Positions 42,438 through 50,801 of a stretch of DNA of 64,000 nt are shown here, piece by piece. The notes beneath the pieces are model-generated. The model was not told the DNA's origin, did no database searches, and saw only the letters and a program-made list of their open reading frames with translations. Origin of the DNA: Curtobacterium sp. MCBA15_009 (GTDB taxonomy: Bacteria > Actinomycetota > Actinomycetes > Actinomycetales > Microbacteriaceae). The position numbers and the translations under genes were made by a program. The stretch spans positions 1 to 64,000 of the forward strand of contig NZ_MJGO01000023.1 in NCBI RefSeq assembly GCF_001864895.1. The letters are read 5' to 3'. Within the stretch, counting starts at the first letter, position 1; each line of letters opens with the position of its first letter.

Positions 42438-42710
42438 CTACGCCCCGAGCAGCTTCGGGATCATGTCGAAGGCGACGTGGGTGAACGACACCATCTCCGA
42501 GATCATCCAGTTGCCGCAGACGACGAGGGCGATCGCGACGGCGACGGCCTTCGGCACGAACGAGAGCGTGACCTCCTGGATCTGCGTCACGGACTGGAAG
42601 AGCGAGATGGCGAAGCCGACCACGAGGGACGTCACGAGGACGGGCGCGGCGAGCTTGCCGGCCACCAGGAGGGCCTGGAGCACGAGGTCGATGACCGCCT
42701 GCTGGTTCAC
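42438..42710 (-). CDS. fliQ: flagellar export protein FliQ
   Basis: A 90-residue two-helix protein: APVLVTSLVVGFAISLFQSV, the conserved QIQEVTLSFVPK loop, then a second helix ending NWMISEMVSFT. Length and pattern are those of FliQ. It begins nine bases after the fliP stop. Confidence 0.95.
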   Translation of the reverse strand: MNQQAVIDLVLQALLVAGKLAAPVLVTSLVVGFAISLFQSVTQIQEVTLSFVPKAVAVAIALVVCGNWMISEMVSFTHVAFDMIPKLLGA

Positions 42711-42719
42711 GCGCGCCCC

Positions 42720-43538
42720 CTAGACAACGTGGTAGCTCTCGATGAGCGACCGGATGATGAGGCCCCAGCCGTCGACGAGGACGAAGAGCAGGATCTTGAA
42801 CGGCAGCGAGATCATCACCGGCGGGAGCATCATCATGCCCATCGACATGAGCGCCGCGGAGACGACGAGGTCGATGACCAGGAACGGGATGAAGATGACG
42901 AACCCGATGATGAACGCGCTGCGGAGCTCCGAGATGATGAACGCCGGGATGACGGTCGTCATCGGCACGTCGGCCGTCGACGCGGGGTTGTCCAGGCCGG
43001 CGGCGCGGGTGATGAGCGCCAGGTCCTCGTCGCGGGTCTGGTGCAGCATGAAGGTCCGGAGCGGCTTCGTGCCGATCTCGACGGCCTGGTCGAAGCTGAG
43101 GTGCCCGGCCAGGTAGGGCTGCAGCGCGTCGTCGTTGATGTGCCCGATCACGGGTGCCATCACGAACAGCGACAGGAACAGGGCGAGGCCGGCGATCACC
43201 TGGTTCGGCGGGATCGACTGCAGGCCGAGCGCGTTCCGGGTCATCGCGAGCACCACGAAGATCTTCGTGAACGACGTCATCATGAGCATGAGCGCCGGAG
43301 CGACGCTGAGCAGGGTGATGCCGATGAGCGTCACGACGGCGGACGACGGACCGCCGTCCGGACCGTTCACGCTGACGCTGAAGTCCCCGCCGGCGGGCGG
43401 CGTCGGGGTCGCCGGGGCGGTCGGCCCGACCGCGCCCGCGGCGTGCGCGCCCGTCGCGGTCACCATGAGGACGCCGGCGACGACGGTCACCCCGAGCAGG
43501 ACGAGGGCCAGCACGCGCGCCGTGCGGACGGCGGTCAC
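42720..43538 (-). CDS. fliP: flagellar export protein FliP
   Basis: A 272-residue protein with a cleavable signal (hydrophobic to about residue 33, ending ATGAHAA), as expected for FliP. MLMMTSFTKIFVVLAMTRNALG, PPNQVIAGLALFLSLFVMAP and IPAFIISELRSAFIIGFVIF match the family. It forms the core of the export gate pentamer. GTG in a 4-base overlap with fliO. Confidence 0.96.
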   Translation of the reverse strand: MTAVRTARVLALVLLGVTVVAGVLMVTATGAHAAGAVGPTAPATPTPPAGGDFSVSVNGPDGGPSSAVVTLIGITLLSVAPALMLMMTSFTKIFVVLAMTRNALGLQSIPPNQVIAGLALFLSLFVMAPVIGHINDDALQPYLAGHLSFDQAVEIGTKPLRTFMLHQTRDEDLALITRAAGLDNPASTADVPMTTVIPAFIISELRSAFIIGFVIFIPFLVIDLVVSAALMSMGMMMLPPVMISLPFKILLFVLVDGWGLIIRSLIESYHVV

Positions 43539-44074
43539 CCGGCCCGCCGGTTCCGCAGCGCGGCCGCCGCCTGCCGCCACGTTTCCGCGGACAGGATCGA
43601 GCCCTGCAGCTGCGCCGCCGTCGGGACGACGGTGCGCTGCTGGCGTCGGTTGCGGGGGCGCATCGGCAGCGGTTCCGCGGTCACCGCGGTGTCGGACGGG
43701 AGGCCCGGGGTGGCGTCCGCGTGCAGCGCGAGTTCCTGACGGAACGCGTCCGCCGACGGGGCGGGACGCACCGGCAGCGAGACGGGACCGGTCACGATGG
43801 TGAGCTCGGGGGCGGGCGCCTGCGCGCTCGTGAGCAGGGAGACGCCGTGCTCGGAGACCCCGAGGACGAGGCGCTCCCCCTCGACGTCGACCACGACGAC
43901 GCTCGCCTTGCCGCCGATCCCCTGCCGCCCGACGACCTCGACGGACGCTGCGCGGCGCCCGGAGGTCCGCCCGCCGGTGAAGCGCTTGCGGCTGGCGCGG
44001 TGCAGCACCCACATGAGGGCGAGCACGACGCCGAGCGAGAGCGCGACGCGGAGGGTGATGAGCAGGGTGTCCAC
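43535..44074 (-). CDS. fliO: flagellar protein FliO
   Basis: A 179-residue protein with one N-terminal helix (ITLRVALSLGVVLALMWVLH) and the short conserved beta region VEVVGRQGIGGKASVVVVDVEGERLVLGVSEHGV (quoted as VVGRQGIGGK and LVLGVSEHGVSLL). FliO is a transient scaffold for FliP assembly. The C-terminal 80 residues are low-complexity. Ten bases separate it from fliN. Confidence 0.9.
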   Translation of the reverse strand: MDTLLITLRVALSLGVVLALMWVLHRASRKRFTGGRTSGRRAASVEVVGRQGIGGKASVVVVDVEGERLVLGVSEHGVSLLTSAQAPAPELTIVTGPVSLPVRPAPSADAFRQELALHADATPGLPSDTAVTAEPLPMRPRNRRQQRTVVPTAAQLQGSILSAETWRQAAAALRNRRAG

Positions 44075-44084
44075 GGTCGGCGGC

Positions 44085-44789
44085 TCAGACGGATTCGGCG
44101 ACGTCGAGGATGCGGGTGATGCGGACGGCGTAGTCCTGGTCGACGACGACGACCTCGCCGTGCGCGATGAGCCGCCCGTTCAGCAGCACGTCGGCCGGGG
44201 CACCGGCGCTGCGGTCGAGCTCGACGACGGCGCCCGGCTCCATGCCGAGCACGTCGCGCACCGACATCCGGGTGCGTCCGATCTCCACCGTGAGCGTCAT
44301 CTCGACGTTGTTGATGCGGCCGAGGTTGCCGGTCGGCAGGGCCGCGGGGGCCACCGCCGCCGACACCGTGCCGTTCTCGCGCACGCGCAGCCCGAACCAG
44401 CCCCCGGGGACGCCGCCGGCGGTGAGCTCGAACACGACGGTGTCCGGGTCGGCGAGCAGCGACGCGGCCGACTCGCGGCTCGCCTCGCCGAGGACGCCGA
44501 CGCCGAGCACGGACGCCGCGGCCTCGAGCGAGGGGCGCAGGACGTCGGTGACCGCCACGATGCCGTGCTCGGTCCCGCCCGCGGCGGTGATCGCCTCGAG
44601 GTCGGTGAGCACGAGGGCCAGGTCGGCCGACAGGCCGCCGACGAACGACGCGACCACGGCGTCCGCCGCCGCGTCGAGGACGGCGCTGGTCGCGCCTCCC
44701 GGCAGGAGCACCGCACCCAGGGGGGCGGCCGTCGGGAGCTGCGCCGCGAGCGACTCGGCCGCAGCGGTCTGGAGGGTGGTGACGGTCAT
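44085..44789 (-). CDS. fliN: flagellar motor switch protein FliN
   Basis: A 234-residue protein. The last 75 residues are the SpoA domain of FliN (NNVEMTLTVEIGRTRMSVRD, VLLNGRLIAHGEVVVVDQDY). The N-terminal 150 residues form a FliY/CheC-like region, so the protein is longer than the 100-140 of E. coli FliN. It builds the lower C-ring and docks export substrates. ATG overlaps the fliM stop by four bases. Confidence 0.93.
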   Translation of the reverse strand: MTVTTLQTAAAESLAAQLPTAAPLGAVLLPGGATSAVLDAAADAVVASFVGGLSADLALVLTDLEAITAAGGTEHGIVAVTDVLRPSLEAAASVLGVGVLGEASRESAASLLADPDTVVFELTAGGVPGGWFGLRVRENGTVSAAVAPAALPTGNLGRINNVEMTLTVEIGRTRMSVRDVLGMEPGAVVELDRSAGAPADVLLNGRLIAHGEVVVVDQDYAVRITRILDVAESV

Positions 44790-45667
44790 GCGTGCTGCTC
44801 CGATGTGGTGGTGGTGACGACGATGCCGGCCAGGCGCGACCCGTTCGCGCCGACCGCGGCCGTGCCGACGGGCTCGCCGTCGACGGCGATGGTGAGGGGC
44901 CGGTGCTGCGGGTGCGGCAGGGGCAGGACGTCGCCGACGGCGAGTCGGAGCACCTGCTGCGGCAGGACCGTCGCCGACGCGAACCGCAGGCCGACCCCGA
45001 CCGGCACACCGGCGAGCTGCGCGTCGAGCAGCGCCTGGGCGTCCGCCGGCGACGGCGTCGAGGCGGTCTCGCCGAGCTGCGGCAGCACCGCCTCGGCGGG
45101 CAGCGCGAGGGTGCCGGGCGCCACCCGGTCGCCGACGCGGATCGAGAACGACGCGACGATCATCAGGTCGGCCTTCTGCGCGGCCTGGGCGAACTGCGAG
45201 TTGAACTGGAAGCCACCCGTGGCGACCTCGTGCACGAGCAGCCCGCCGAACGAGTAGCGGAGGTCGTCGAGGGCGTCCTCGACGATCTTCCGCACGAGCG
45301 CCTGCTCGATCGGCGTGAAGGTGCGTTCCGGCGTGGGCAGCGGCTTCGAGGCGCCGAGCGCGTGCGACACCCAGGTGAGCGCAGCGTCGAGGGGCACCTG
45401 CAGCACGCCCTTCGCGCTGAGGTGGGCGATCGGCAGCAGCACCATGCCGGTGAGCGCCGGCAGCGAGGCGGCGTACTCGTCGTACGTCGTCATCTGCACC
45501 TGCTCGCAGGTGACCTGGCTCACCGCGCGCACCTTCGCGGTGAGCTGCGTGCCCCACTGCCGGGCGAACGTCTCGAAGGCGAGCTCGAGGACCCGGGCGT
45601 GCTCGCGGGCGAGCGTCGACGGGCGCGCGAAGTCGTACACCTCGGGCGCGGTCAGGGTCTCGGTCAC
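44786..45667 (-). CDS. fliM: flagellar motor switch protein FliM
   Basis: A 293-residue C-ring protein. The middle CheC-like domain has TYDEYAASLPALTGMVLLPI and the conserved IVEDALDDLRYSFGGL-type helix; the C-terminal SpoA domain has VLRLAVGDVLPLPHPQ. The extreme N-terminal CheY-binding peptide (LSQDEIDALL type) is not visible, so a CheY input may be weak or different. GTG start, preceded nine bases earlier by ACCGATAG, resembling a sigma28 -10. A 101-base gap separates it from motB. Confidence 0.93.
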   Translation of the reverse strand: MTETLTAPEVYDFARPSTLAREHARVLELAFETFARQWGTQLTAKVRAVSQVTCEQVQMTTYDEYAASLPALTGMVLLPIAHLSAKGVLQVPLDAALTWVSHALGASKPLPTPERTFTPIEQALVRKIVEDALDDLRYSFGGLLVHEVATGGFQFNSQFAQAAQKADLMIVASFSIRVGDRVAPGTLALPAEAVLPQLGETASTPSPADAQALLDAQLAGVPVGVGLRFASATVLPQQVLRLAVGDVLPLPHPQHRPLTIAVDGEPVGTAAVGANGSRLAGIVVTTTTSEQHA

Positions 45668-45768
45668 GGGTGCGTCTATCGGTCGGCTGTGTGCCGGCCG
45701 TCAGTGCTGTACCCCGTAGTGGGGCGGTCGAGGGCTCCCCGGCGGTCGCTCCGCCCTGTGCGTCTGCG

Positions 45769-46698
45769 CTACCCGGCGGTCGCTCCGTCCTGCGCCTTCG
45801 CGAGTGCCGGCATGAGGGCGCTGACGTCCTGGTCGGCGTTCGACAGCACCACGATGTCGACGCGGCGGTTCAGGGCGAGGTCGGCCTCGGTACCGCCCTT
45901 CGCCAACGGCCGGCTCGACCCGAACCCGACGCTCTGCACGTGGTCGCCCGGCATGCCGCCCCGTTCGACCAGGTCGCGGAGCACCCCGGTCGCCCTCGCC
46001 GCGCTGAGCTCCCAGTTCGTGGCGTAGGGCGCCGTCGAGTTCCGCTGGTCGGCGTGGCCCTCGATGCTGACGTCGTGGTGGCTCGTCCGCAGCACCGGCG
46101 CGATCGCGTCCATGATCCCCTCGGCCTGCGCGGACAGGTCGGCGCTGTTCGTGCCGAAGTAGGTCTCGCTGCCGACCAGGCGCACCGTCAGCCCGCGGGC
46201 GTCGACCGTGAACTGCACGTTCGCGGTCTGTCCGGCCTTCGACAGGTTGCGCTGGATCGCACGCTCGAGCTTCGTCAGGTCGTCGAGCTCGCGCTTCGCC
46301 GCCGCGAGGTCCTGCTTCGACGCGGTCGTCGGCACCACCGTCGAGGCCGGGTCGACGTTCGTGTCCTTCGTGCCGGACGAGGCCGTGGAGTGGTCGGCCT
46401 GCGACTTGTCCGTCGAGTACCCGGAGCCGTCCTCGACCTGGTCCTTCGTCACGACGGTGCCGGACGCGGTGTCGACCTTCTGCGACTTCACCTCGCCGAA
46501 GCCGGTGGCGAGCGAGTTCTTCAGCTGGATGTACTTCTGCTGGTCCACCGTCGACATCGCGAACAGCACGAGGAACATGCACATCAGGACGGTGATCATG
46601 TCCATGTAGGACGCCATCCAGCGCTCGTCGGGGTGCTCGGCCTCGTCGTGCGACTTCTTCGCGCGACCACGGCCACGCCCGCGGGGGTTGGCGCTCAT
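45769..46698 (-). CDS. motB: flagellar stator protein MotB
   Basis: A 309-residue stator subunit. A basic N terminus precedes one membrane helix (YMDMITVLMCMFLVLFAMS) with the proton-carrying Asp33. The C-terminal OmpA/MotB peptidoglycan-binding domain shows DVSIEGHADQRNS and WELSAARA, then FGSSRPLAKG and NRRVDIVV. It starts three bases after the motA stop. Confidence 0.95.
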   Translation of the reverse strand: MSANPRGRGRGRAKKSHDEAEHPDERWMASYMDMITVLMCMFLVLFAMSTVDQQKYIQLKNSLATGFGEVKSQKVDTASGTVVTKDQVEDGSGYSTDKSQADHSTASSGTKDTNVDPASTVVPTTASKQDLAAAKRELDDLTKLERAIQRNLSKAGQTANVQFTVDARGLTVRLVGSETYFGTNSADLSAQAEGIMDAIAPVLRTSHHDVSIEGHADQRNSTAPYATNWELSAARATGVLRDLVERGGMPGDHVQSVGFGSSRPLAKGGTEADLALNRRVDIVVLSNADQDVSALMPALAKAQDGATAG

Positions 46699-46700
46699 CG

Positions 46701-47525
46701 TCAGGCCGCCAGCTGCTGGTCGTCGGCGTCGACGCTCTTCGCGCCCTTGCCGCCCTTGCCCGCAGCCGCGTCGACCCGGGCCGCCGGCGGGACCATCGCC
46801 TTGAGCCGCTCGCCGAGCAGGCGCGGCTGGCTGCCCGCCTGCACCGCGAGCAGGCCCTCCATGAGCAGGGTCTGCCGGTCCGTCTCGAGCTGCGCGAGCT
46901 TCCGGAGCTTGCCGCCGAACGGCAGCCACAGGAAGTTCGCGGTGAGCAGGCCCCACAGCGTCGCGACGAACGCGCTCGCGATGAGCGGGCCGAGCTCGTC
47001 CGGCTTGCCGAGGTTCGCGAGCACGTGGGTCAGCGACACCACGGTGCCGATGATGCCGACGGTGGGCGCGAAGCCGCCGAGCCCCATGAAGAACGCGCTC
47101 GCGCTCCGCATCGGCGCGTTGTTCGACTCGATCTCGTCCTCGAGCAGGATCCGCAGCTCGTCACCGTCGGTGCCGTCGGCGATGTTCTGCAGCGCCTTCT
47201 TCATGAACGGGTCGTCGTGCTTGTCGGCCTCCTGCTCGAGGGCGAGCAGCCCGTTCGCCCGCGCCGTCTCGGCCAGGCCGACCACGTCGTCGATGACGGA
47301 CTGCGGCGGGGTGACCTTGCCGGTGAACGCCTTCGGCACGGCCTTGAACGCGGCGAGGGCGTCCTTGAGCGTCGTGCTCGCGACCCCGCAGCCGATGGTG
47401 GCGACGAAGACGAGGAGCATCGGCGCGGGCAGGAAGAGCCCCGCCATCTCGACGTGCTCCATCTGCGCCATGCCGAACAGGGCGCCGAAGGCCAGGAGGA
47501 TCCCGATGATGGTCGCGATGTCCAC
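46701..47525 (-). CDS. motA: flagellar stator protein MotA
   Basis: A 274-residue four-helix stator protein. It begins MDIATIIGILLAFGALFG and includes the cytoplasmic loop with EQEADKHDDPFMKKALQ-type residues and, in the last helices, PTVGIIGTVVSLTHVLAN and PLIASAFVATLWGLLTANF, the proton-channel segments. It energises rotation with MotB. It begins one base after flbD. Confidence 0.95.
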   Translation of the reverse strand: MDIATIIGILLAFGALFGMAQMEHVEMAGLFLPAPMLLVFVATIGCGVASTTLKDALAAFKAVPKAFTGKVTPPQSVIDDVVGLAETARANGLLALEQEADKHDDPFMKKALQNIADGTDGDELRILLEDEIESNNAPMRSASAFFMGLGGFAPTVGIIGTVVSLTHVLANLGKPDELGPLIASAFVATLWGLLTANFLWLPFGGKLRKLAQLETDRQTLLMEGLLAVQAGSQPRLLGERLKAMVPPAARVDAAAGKGGKGAKSVDADDQQLAA

Positions 47526-47526
47526 G

Positions 47527-47829
47527 TCAGCGACCCCCGTCCTGCACGCGCGGGTGCTGCGGGTGGATCGGTGCCACCGGGGCGAGGGTCGGCTGCGGGC
47601 CGGTCGCGTCGCGGAGTGCGCCGACGGAGGTGTCGGTGCCGTAGGCCATCCCGACGATCCGGGCGCGGTACGCGGCGATGAGGTCGATGACGTCGGCCAT
47701 GGACTCGCGGACGATGTACTTCGCCCCGTCGACCATGATGAGCGTCGTGTCCGGCGTCTCCTGGATGCGCTCCACGAGATCGGGGTTCACAGCGAATCCG
47801 CTGCCGTTCAGTCGTGTGACGACGATCAT
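47527..47829 (-). CDS. flbD: flagellar FlbD family protein
   Basis: A 100-residue protein. The first 65 residues are the FlbD family: MIVVTRLNGSGFAVNPDLV, ERIQETPDTTLIMVDGAKYIV and DVIDLIAAYRARI. The C-terminal 35 residues are Pro/Thr-rich. FlbD is a small conserved protein of unknown biochemical role that usually lies between flgE and motA. Here flgE is 16 kb away. A sigma28-like promoter precedes it. Confidence 0.93.
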   Translation of the reverse strand: MIVVTRLNGSGFAVNPDLVERIQETPDTTLIMVDGAKYIVRESMADVIDLIAAYRARIVGMAYGTDTSVGALRDATGPQPTLAPVAPIHPQHPRVQDGGR

Positions 47830-47905
47830 GGCCCGTCCTGGTTCTCGATCGTCCCGCCGCCGTCCGTGGGGCGGGATGCCGCCCGTCCGTGGGCTGCACC
47901 GAGGA

Positions 47906-47932
47906 CTATCGGCGGGGTCGGCGGCGGCGTTA
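47906..47932 (-). promoter_or_regulatory. sigma28 (FliA/WhiG)-like promoter of the flbD-motAB operon
   Basis: On the minus strand TAAC (complement of 47929-47932) and GCCGATAG (complement of 47906-47913) are separated by exactly 15 bases, against the TAAA-N15-GCCGATAA consensus. It is 77 bases upstream of the flbD ATG. The only flagellar-class promoter I can clearly see here. Confidence 0.6.
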
Positions 47933-47943
47933 GCGGTGGGCAC

Positions 47944-47949
47944 TACCCT
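47944..47949 (+). promoter_or_regulatory. -10 element TACCCT for a leaderless mRNA
   Basis: TACCCT, six bases, then the GTG of the 375-residue gene. It abuts the divergent flagellar promoter. Confidence 0.55.
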
Positions 47950-47955
47950 GGCCCG

Positions 47956-49083
47956 GTGCTCACCACCACTGACCTGACCGTCGGCCCTCGTGGCCGGCGG
48001 TTCTGCTCCGCACTGCTCGACCAGGTGCTCGACGCCGACGGGCCCGCGGCGGAGCGTCTCGGGCAGGTGCGGTTCTGGGCCGAGTACCACCTGGCGCGGG
48101 AGCGCGGTGACGGCGTCTCGTTGTTCGGCGCCGGAACCGACCCCCGACCCGTCCCGGAGCCGGCGCCGCCCGTCACCGAGGTCGCGGCGGCGCTCGACGC
48201 TGCGTTCGCGACGGTCACGCCGTCCGACGTCGGCGTGCGGCACGTCCTCCGCGCGCTTGCCGACACCACCGCCAGCGCGATGTCGTGGCAGGAACCGGAC
48301 GCGGCCGACGTCGTGCTCGCAGACGCCGCTCTGGCACCCGTCGTCGCACGCCTGGCCACCGCCTGGGCGGGCCTGCCGGCGGTCCGGTCAGTGCTCGACG
48401 CGCCGCGCGGTGCCCCGCAGTGGAGCACGGTGTTCCACGGCGAGCACGGCCGCCACCCCGAGCACGGTGAGGGACCGGACGCCGCGGGCCGCGCGCTCGC
48501 CGCCTGGCGCACGGCACTCGAGGACGAGGTCGCAGCGGTGCGCCCGCGCGATCGACGGCGCCCGGCCGACGCAGCGGTGGGCGGTTCGTGGTGGTCCACC
48601 CCTCCTGACGGGCTCGTCACCACGACGGCCGCGCACGGCGCGAACGGCCCGGTCGGCCTGTGGGCGGTCGAGGACGACTTCGGCTGGGAACGCGCCGCGG
48701 TCGCGCCCGTGCACACGGCGCCCGGTGCGCGCGTCCTGGTGGTCGACGACGCGGACGACTGGGCCGCACTGTGCCGGCGGTGGTCGGTCGACGTCAGCGG
48801 CACGACCCGGCGGCACGACTGGTACCACACGACCGGGCGCGACGGCGACTGGGTGACCCCCGACTGGGCCGGGGTCGCCGAGGAACACGACGCCGTCCAC
48901 CTGACGGTCCTCTGCTGGCTCCGCGCCGCCGGGACGGCGGTCCCGGTCGGCGCCGGAGCGGCCAGTGTCATCGCCGGGTGGACGCCCGGCGCCACGGTCT
49001 GGCTCAGCGATCCGCAACCGGCGCCCGGGGCGACCGAGGACTGGGTGTTCGACGACAACGATCTCGGCTGGCACCGCGCCTGA
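47956..49083 (+). CDS. hypothetical protein, 375 aa
   Basis: A soluble 375-residue protein of unknown function. It opens TTTDLTVGPRGRRFCSALLDQVL, contains QVRFWAEYHLARERGDG, a middle helical region, then a Trp-rich C-terminal half (WWSTPPDGLVTTTAAHG, DDADDWAALCRRW, DWVTPDWAGVAEEHDAVHL). The regular Trp and Asp spacing suggests a structured domain but I cannot name a family. GTG at 47956 has a leaderless-type -10 element; the frame stays open far upstream but crosses the flagellar genes. Confidence 0.75.
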   Translation: MLTTTDLTVGPRGRRFCSALLDQVLDADGPAAERLGQVRFWAEYHLARERGDGVSLFGAGTDPRPVPEPAPPVTEVAAALDAAFATVTPSDVGVRHVLRALADTTASAMSWQEPDAADVVLADAALAPVVARLATAWAGLPAVRSVLDAPRGAPQWSTVFHGEHGRHPEHGEGPDAAGRALAAWRTALEDEVAAVRPRDRRRPADAAVGGSWWSTPPDGLVTTTAAHGANGPVGLWAVEDDFGWERAAVAPVHTAPGARVLVVDDADDWAALCRRWSVDVSGTTRRHDWYHTTGRDGDWVTPDWAGVAEEHDAVHLTVLCWLRAAGTAVPVGAGAASVIAGWTPGATVWLSDPQPAPGATEDWVFDDNDLGWHRA

Positions 49084-49162
49084 CTTCTCATGGACGGTGT
49101 ATTCCCGCGCTCCATGTGAACACCCTGGGTGCTGTACCCCTCGTTTTATCTCATGAGCGTGT

Positions 49163-49168
49163 TACCGT
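49163..49168 (+). promoter_or_regulatory. -10 element TACCGT and CTCATGAG palindrome upstream of xre-murA
   Basis: TACCGT lies six bases before the ATG. The palindrome CTCATGAG just upstream (about 49150-49157) and an earlier CTCATG near 49088 are candidate sites for the protein's own HTH. Confidence 0.45.
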
Positions 49169-49174
49169 GACGAC

Positions 49175-50749
49175 ATGTCCGACACCACCTCCGTCGTCAC
49201 GCCGATCGCCCCGGCAGCCACCACCGCCGCGCCGCTCCGCGAGGTCGGCGCCCTCATCCGGGGCGCCCGCAAGGGTCGCAGCATGACCCAGGCGCAGCTC
49301 GCCGAACGCGTCGGCACGAGCCAGAGCGCGATCAACCGCATCGAGCAGGGCGGCCAGAACCTGTCCCTCGAGATGCTCACCCGCATCAGCGACGCCCTCG
49401 ACCAGCAGATCGTCTCGATCGGCGGCGCCCCGCAGCGCGCCCACCTGCGCGTGCAGGGCGGTCGCAAGCTGAGCGGCTCCATCGCCGTGAACTCGAGCAA
49501 GAACGCCGCCGTCGCGCTGCTCTGCGCCTCGCTGCTCAACCGCGGCGTCACCCGCCTGCACAAGGTGGCGCGCATCGTCGAGGTCGACCGGATCATCGAC
49601 GTGCTCCGCAGCCTCGGCGCGAGCGTCACCTGGAGCGAGGACGGCGAGACGCTCGAGATCGTCGCGCCCGACGACCTGCGTCTCGACGCGATCGACGCCG
49701 ACGCCGCCCGTCGCACCCGGAGCGTCCTCATGTTCCTCGGTCCGCTCAGCGGCCGCTTCGAGTCCTTCCGACTCCCCTACGCCGGCGGCTGCGACCTCGG
49801 CACCCGCACGGTCGAGCCGCACCTCATCGCGCTGCGCCCCTTCGGCGTCGACGTCGAGGCGACCTCCGGCTGGTACGAGGTCGGCGTCGCGAACCAGGCC
49901 GTCCCGACGAAGTCCGTCGTGCTCACCGAGCGTGGCGACACGGTCACCGAGAACGCGATCCTCGCCGCGGCCGCCCGCGACGGTGAGACCGTCATCCGCA
50001 ACGCCAGCCCCAACTACATGGTGCAGGACCTCTGCTTCTTCCTCGAGCTGCTCGGGGTGCGCATCGAGGGCATCGGCACGACCACGCTCCGCATCACCGG
50101 CAAGAGCCGCATCGACGAGGTCGTGGACTACTGGCCGAGCGAGGACCCGGTCGAGGCCATGAGCCTGCTCACCGCCGGCATCGTCACCGGTTCGACCCTG
50201 ACCGTCACGCGCGCACCGATCGAGTTCCTCGAGATCGAGCTCGCCACCCTCGCCGAGATGGGGCTGCGCTTCGACGTCAGCGAGGAGTACGCCGCCGCGA
50301 ACGGCCGCACCCGCCTGGTCGACGTCACCGTGCACCCGTCCGAGCTGCACGCGCCGATCGACAAGATCCACGCGATGCCGTTCCCCGGCCTGAACATCGA
50401 CAACCTGCCGTTCTTCGTCGTCATCGCGGCCTGCGCGTCGGGCACCACGCTCGTGCACGACTGGGTGTACGAGGGCCGGGCGATCCACCTGCTCGACCTG
50501 ACCCGCCTCGGTGCGAGCGTGACCCTGCGCGACCCGCACCGGCTCGACGTCACGGGCCCGACGCACTTCTCCGGCGCCGAGATCAGCTGCCCGCCGGCGC
50601 TCCGGCCCGCCGTGGTCATCCTGCTGGCGATGCTCGCGGCCAAGGGCGAGAGCGTACTCCGCAACGTGGGCATCATCGCCCGTGGCTACGAGCAGCTGCA
50701 GGAGCGCCTCAACTCGCTCGGCGCGTCGATCGAGACGTTCCACGACTGA
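49175..50749 (+). CDS. XRE-type HTH fused to a MurA-like enolpyruvyl transferase
   Basis: A 524-residue fusion. Residues 23-81 are an XRE/HipB-type helix-turn-helix (MTQAQLAERVGTSQSAINRIEQG). From about 88 on is an EPSP-synthase fold of the MurA type: NSSKNAAVALLCASLLNRG (N23/K22-type residues), a catalytic Cys206 in PYAGGCDLGTRTVEPH, and DNLPFFVVIAACASGTTLV near the end. MurA adds enolpyruvate to UDP-GlcNAc, the first committed step of peptidoglycan synthesis. The Cys is the fosfomycin target in classical enzymes. The HTH suggests a DNA-binding or autoregulating MurA. Whether it is the main MurA is not known. Confidence 0.85.
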   Translation: MSDTTSVVTPIAPAATTAAPLREVGALIRGARKGRSMTQAQLAERVGTSQSAINRIEQGGQNLSLEMLTRISDALDQQIVSIGGAPQRAHLRVQGGRKLSGSIAVNSSKNAAVALLCASLLNRGVTRLHKVARIVEVDRIIDVLRSLGASVTWSEDGETLEIVAPDDLRLDAIDADAARRTRSVLMFLGPLSGRFESFRLPYAGGCDLGTRTVEPHLIALRPFGVDVEATSGWYEVGVANQAVPTKSVVLTERGDTVTENAILAAAARDGETVIRNASPNYMVQDLCFFLELLGVRIEGIGTTTLRITGKSRIDEVVDYWPSEDPVEAMSLLTAGIVTGSTLTVTRAPIEFLEIELATLAEMGLRFDVSEEYAAANGRTRLVDVTVHPSELHAPIDKIHAMPFPGLNIDNLPFFVVIAACASGTTLVHDWVYEGRAIHLLDLTRLGASVTLRDPHRLDVTGPTHFSGAEISCPPALRPAVVILLAMLAAKGESVLRNVGIIARGYEQLQERLNSLGASIETFHD

Positions 50750-50801
50750 CGCGAGCGCGGCACGCTCGCGCACGCGCGGTACGTTCGCGCTCGCGCACGT
50801 C

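Noticed and set aside
40611-43739. A 1042-codon plus-strand open frame rich in Glu, His and Arg
   Set aside because: Antisense to flhB, fliR, fliQ and fliP, whose motifs are unmistakable.
45670-47955. A plus-strand open frame running from the fliM/motB gap into the 375-residue gene
   Set aside because: It is antisense to motB, motA and flbD, all with clear families; the true start is the GTG at 47956 with a -10 element.
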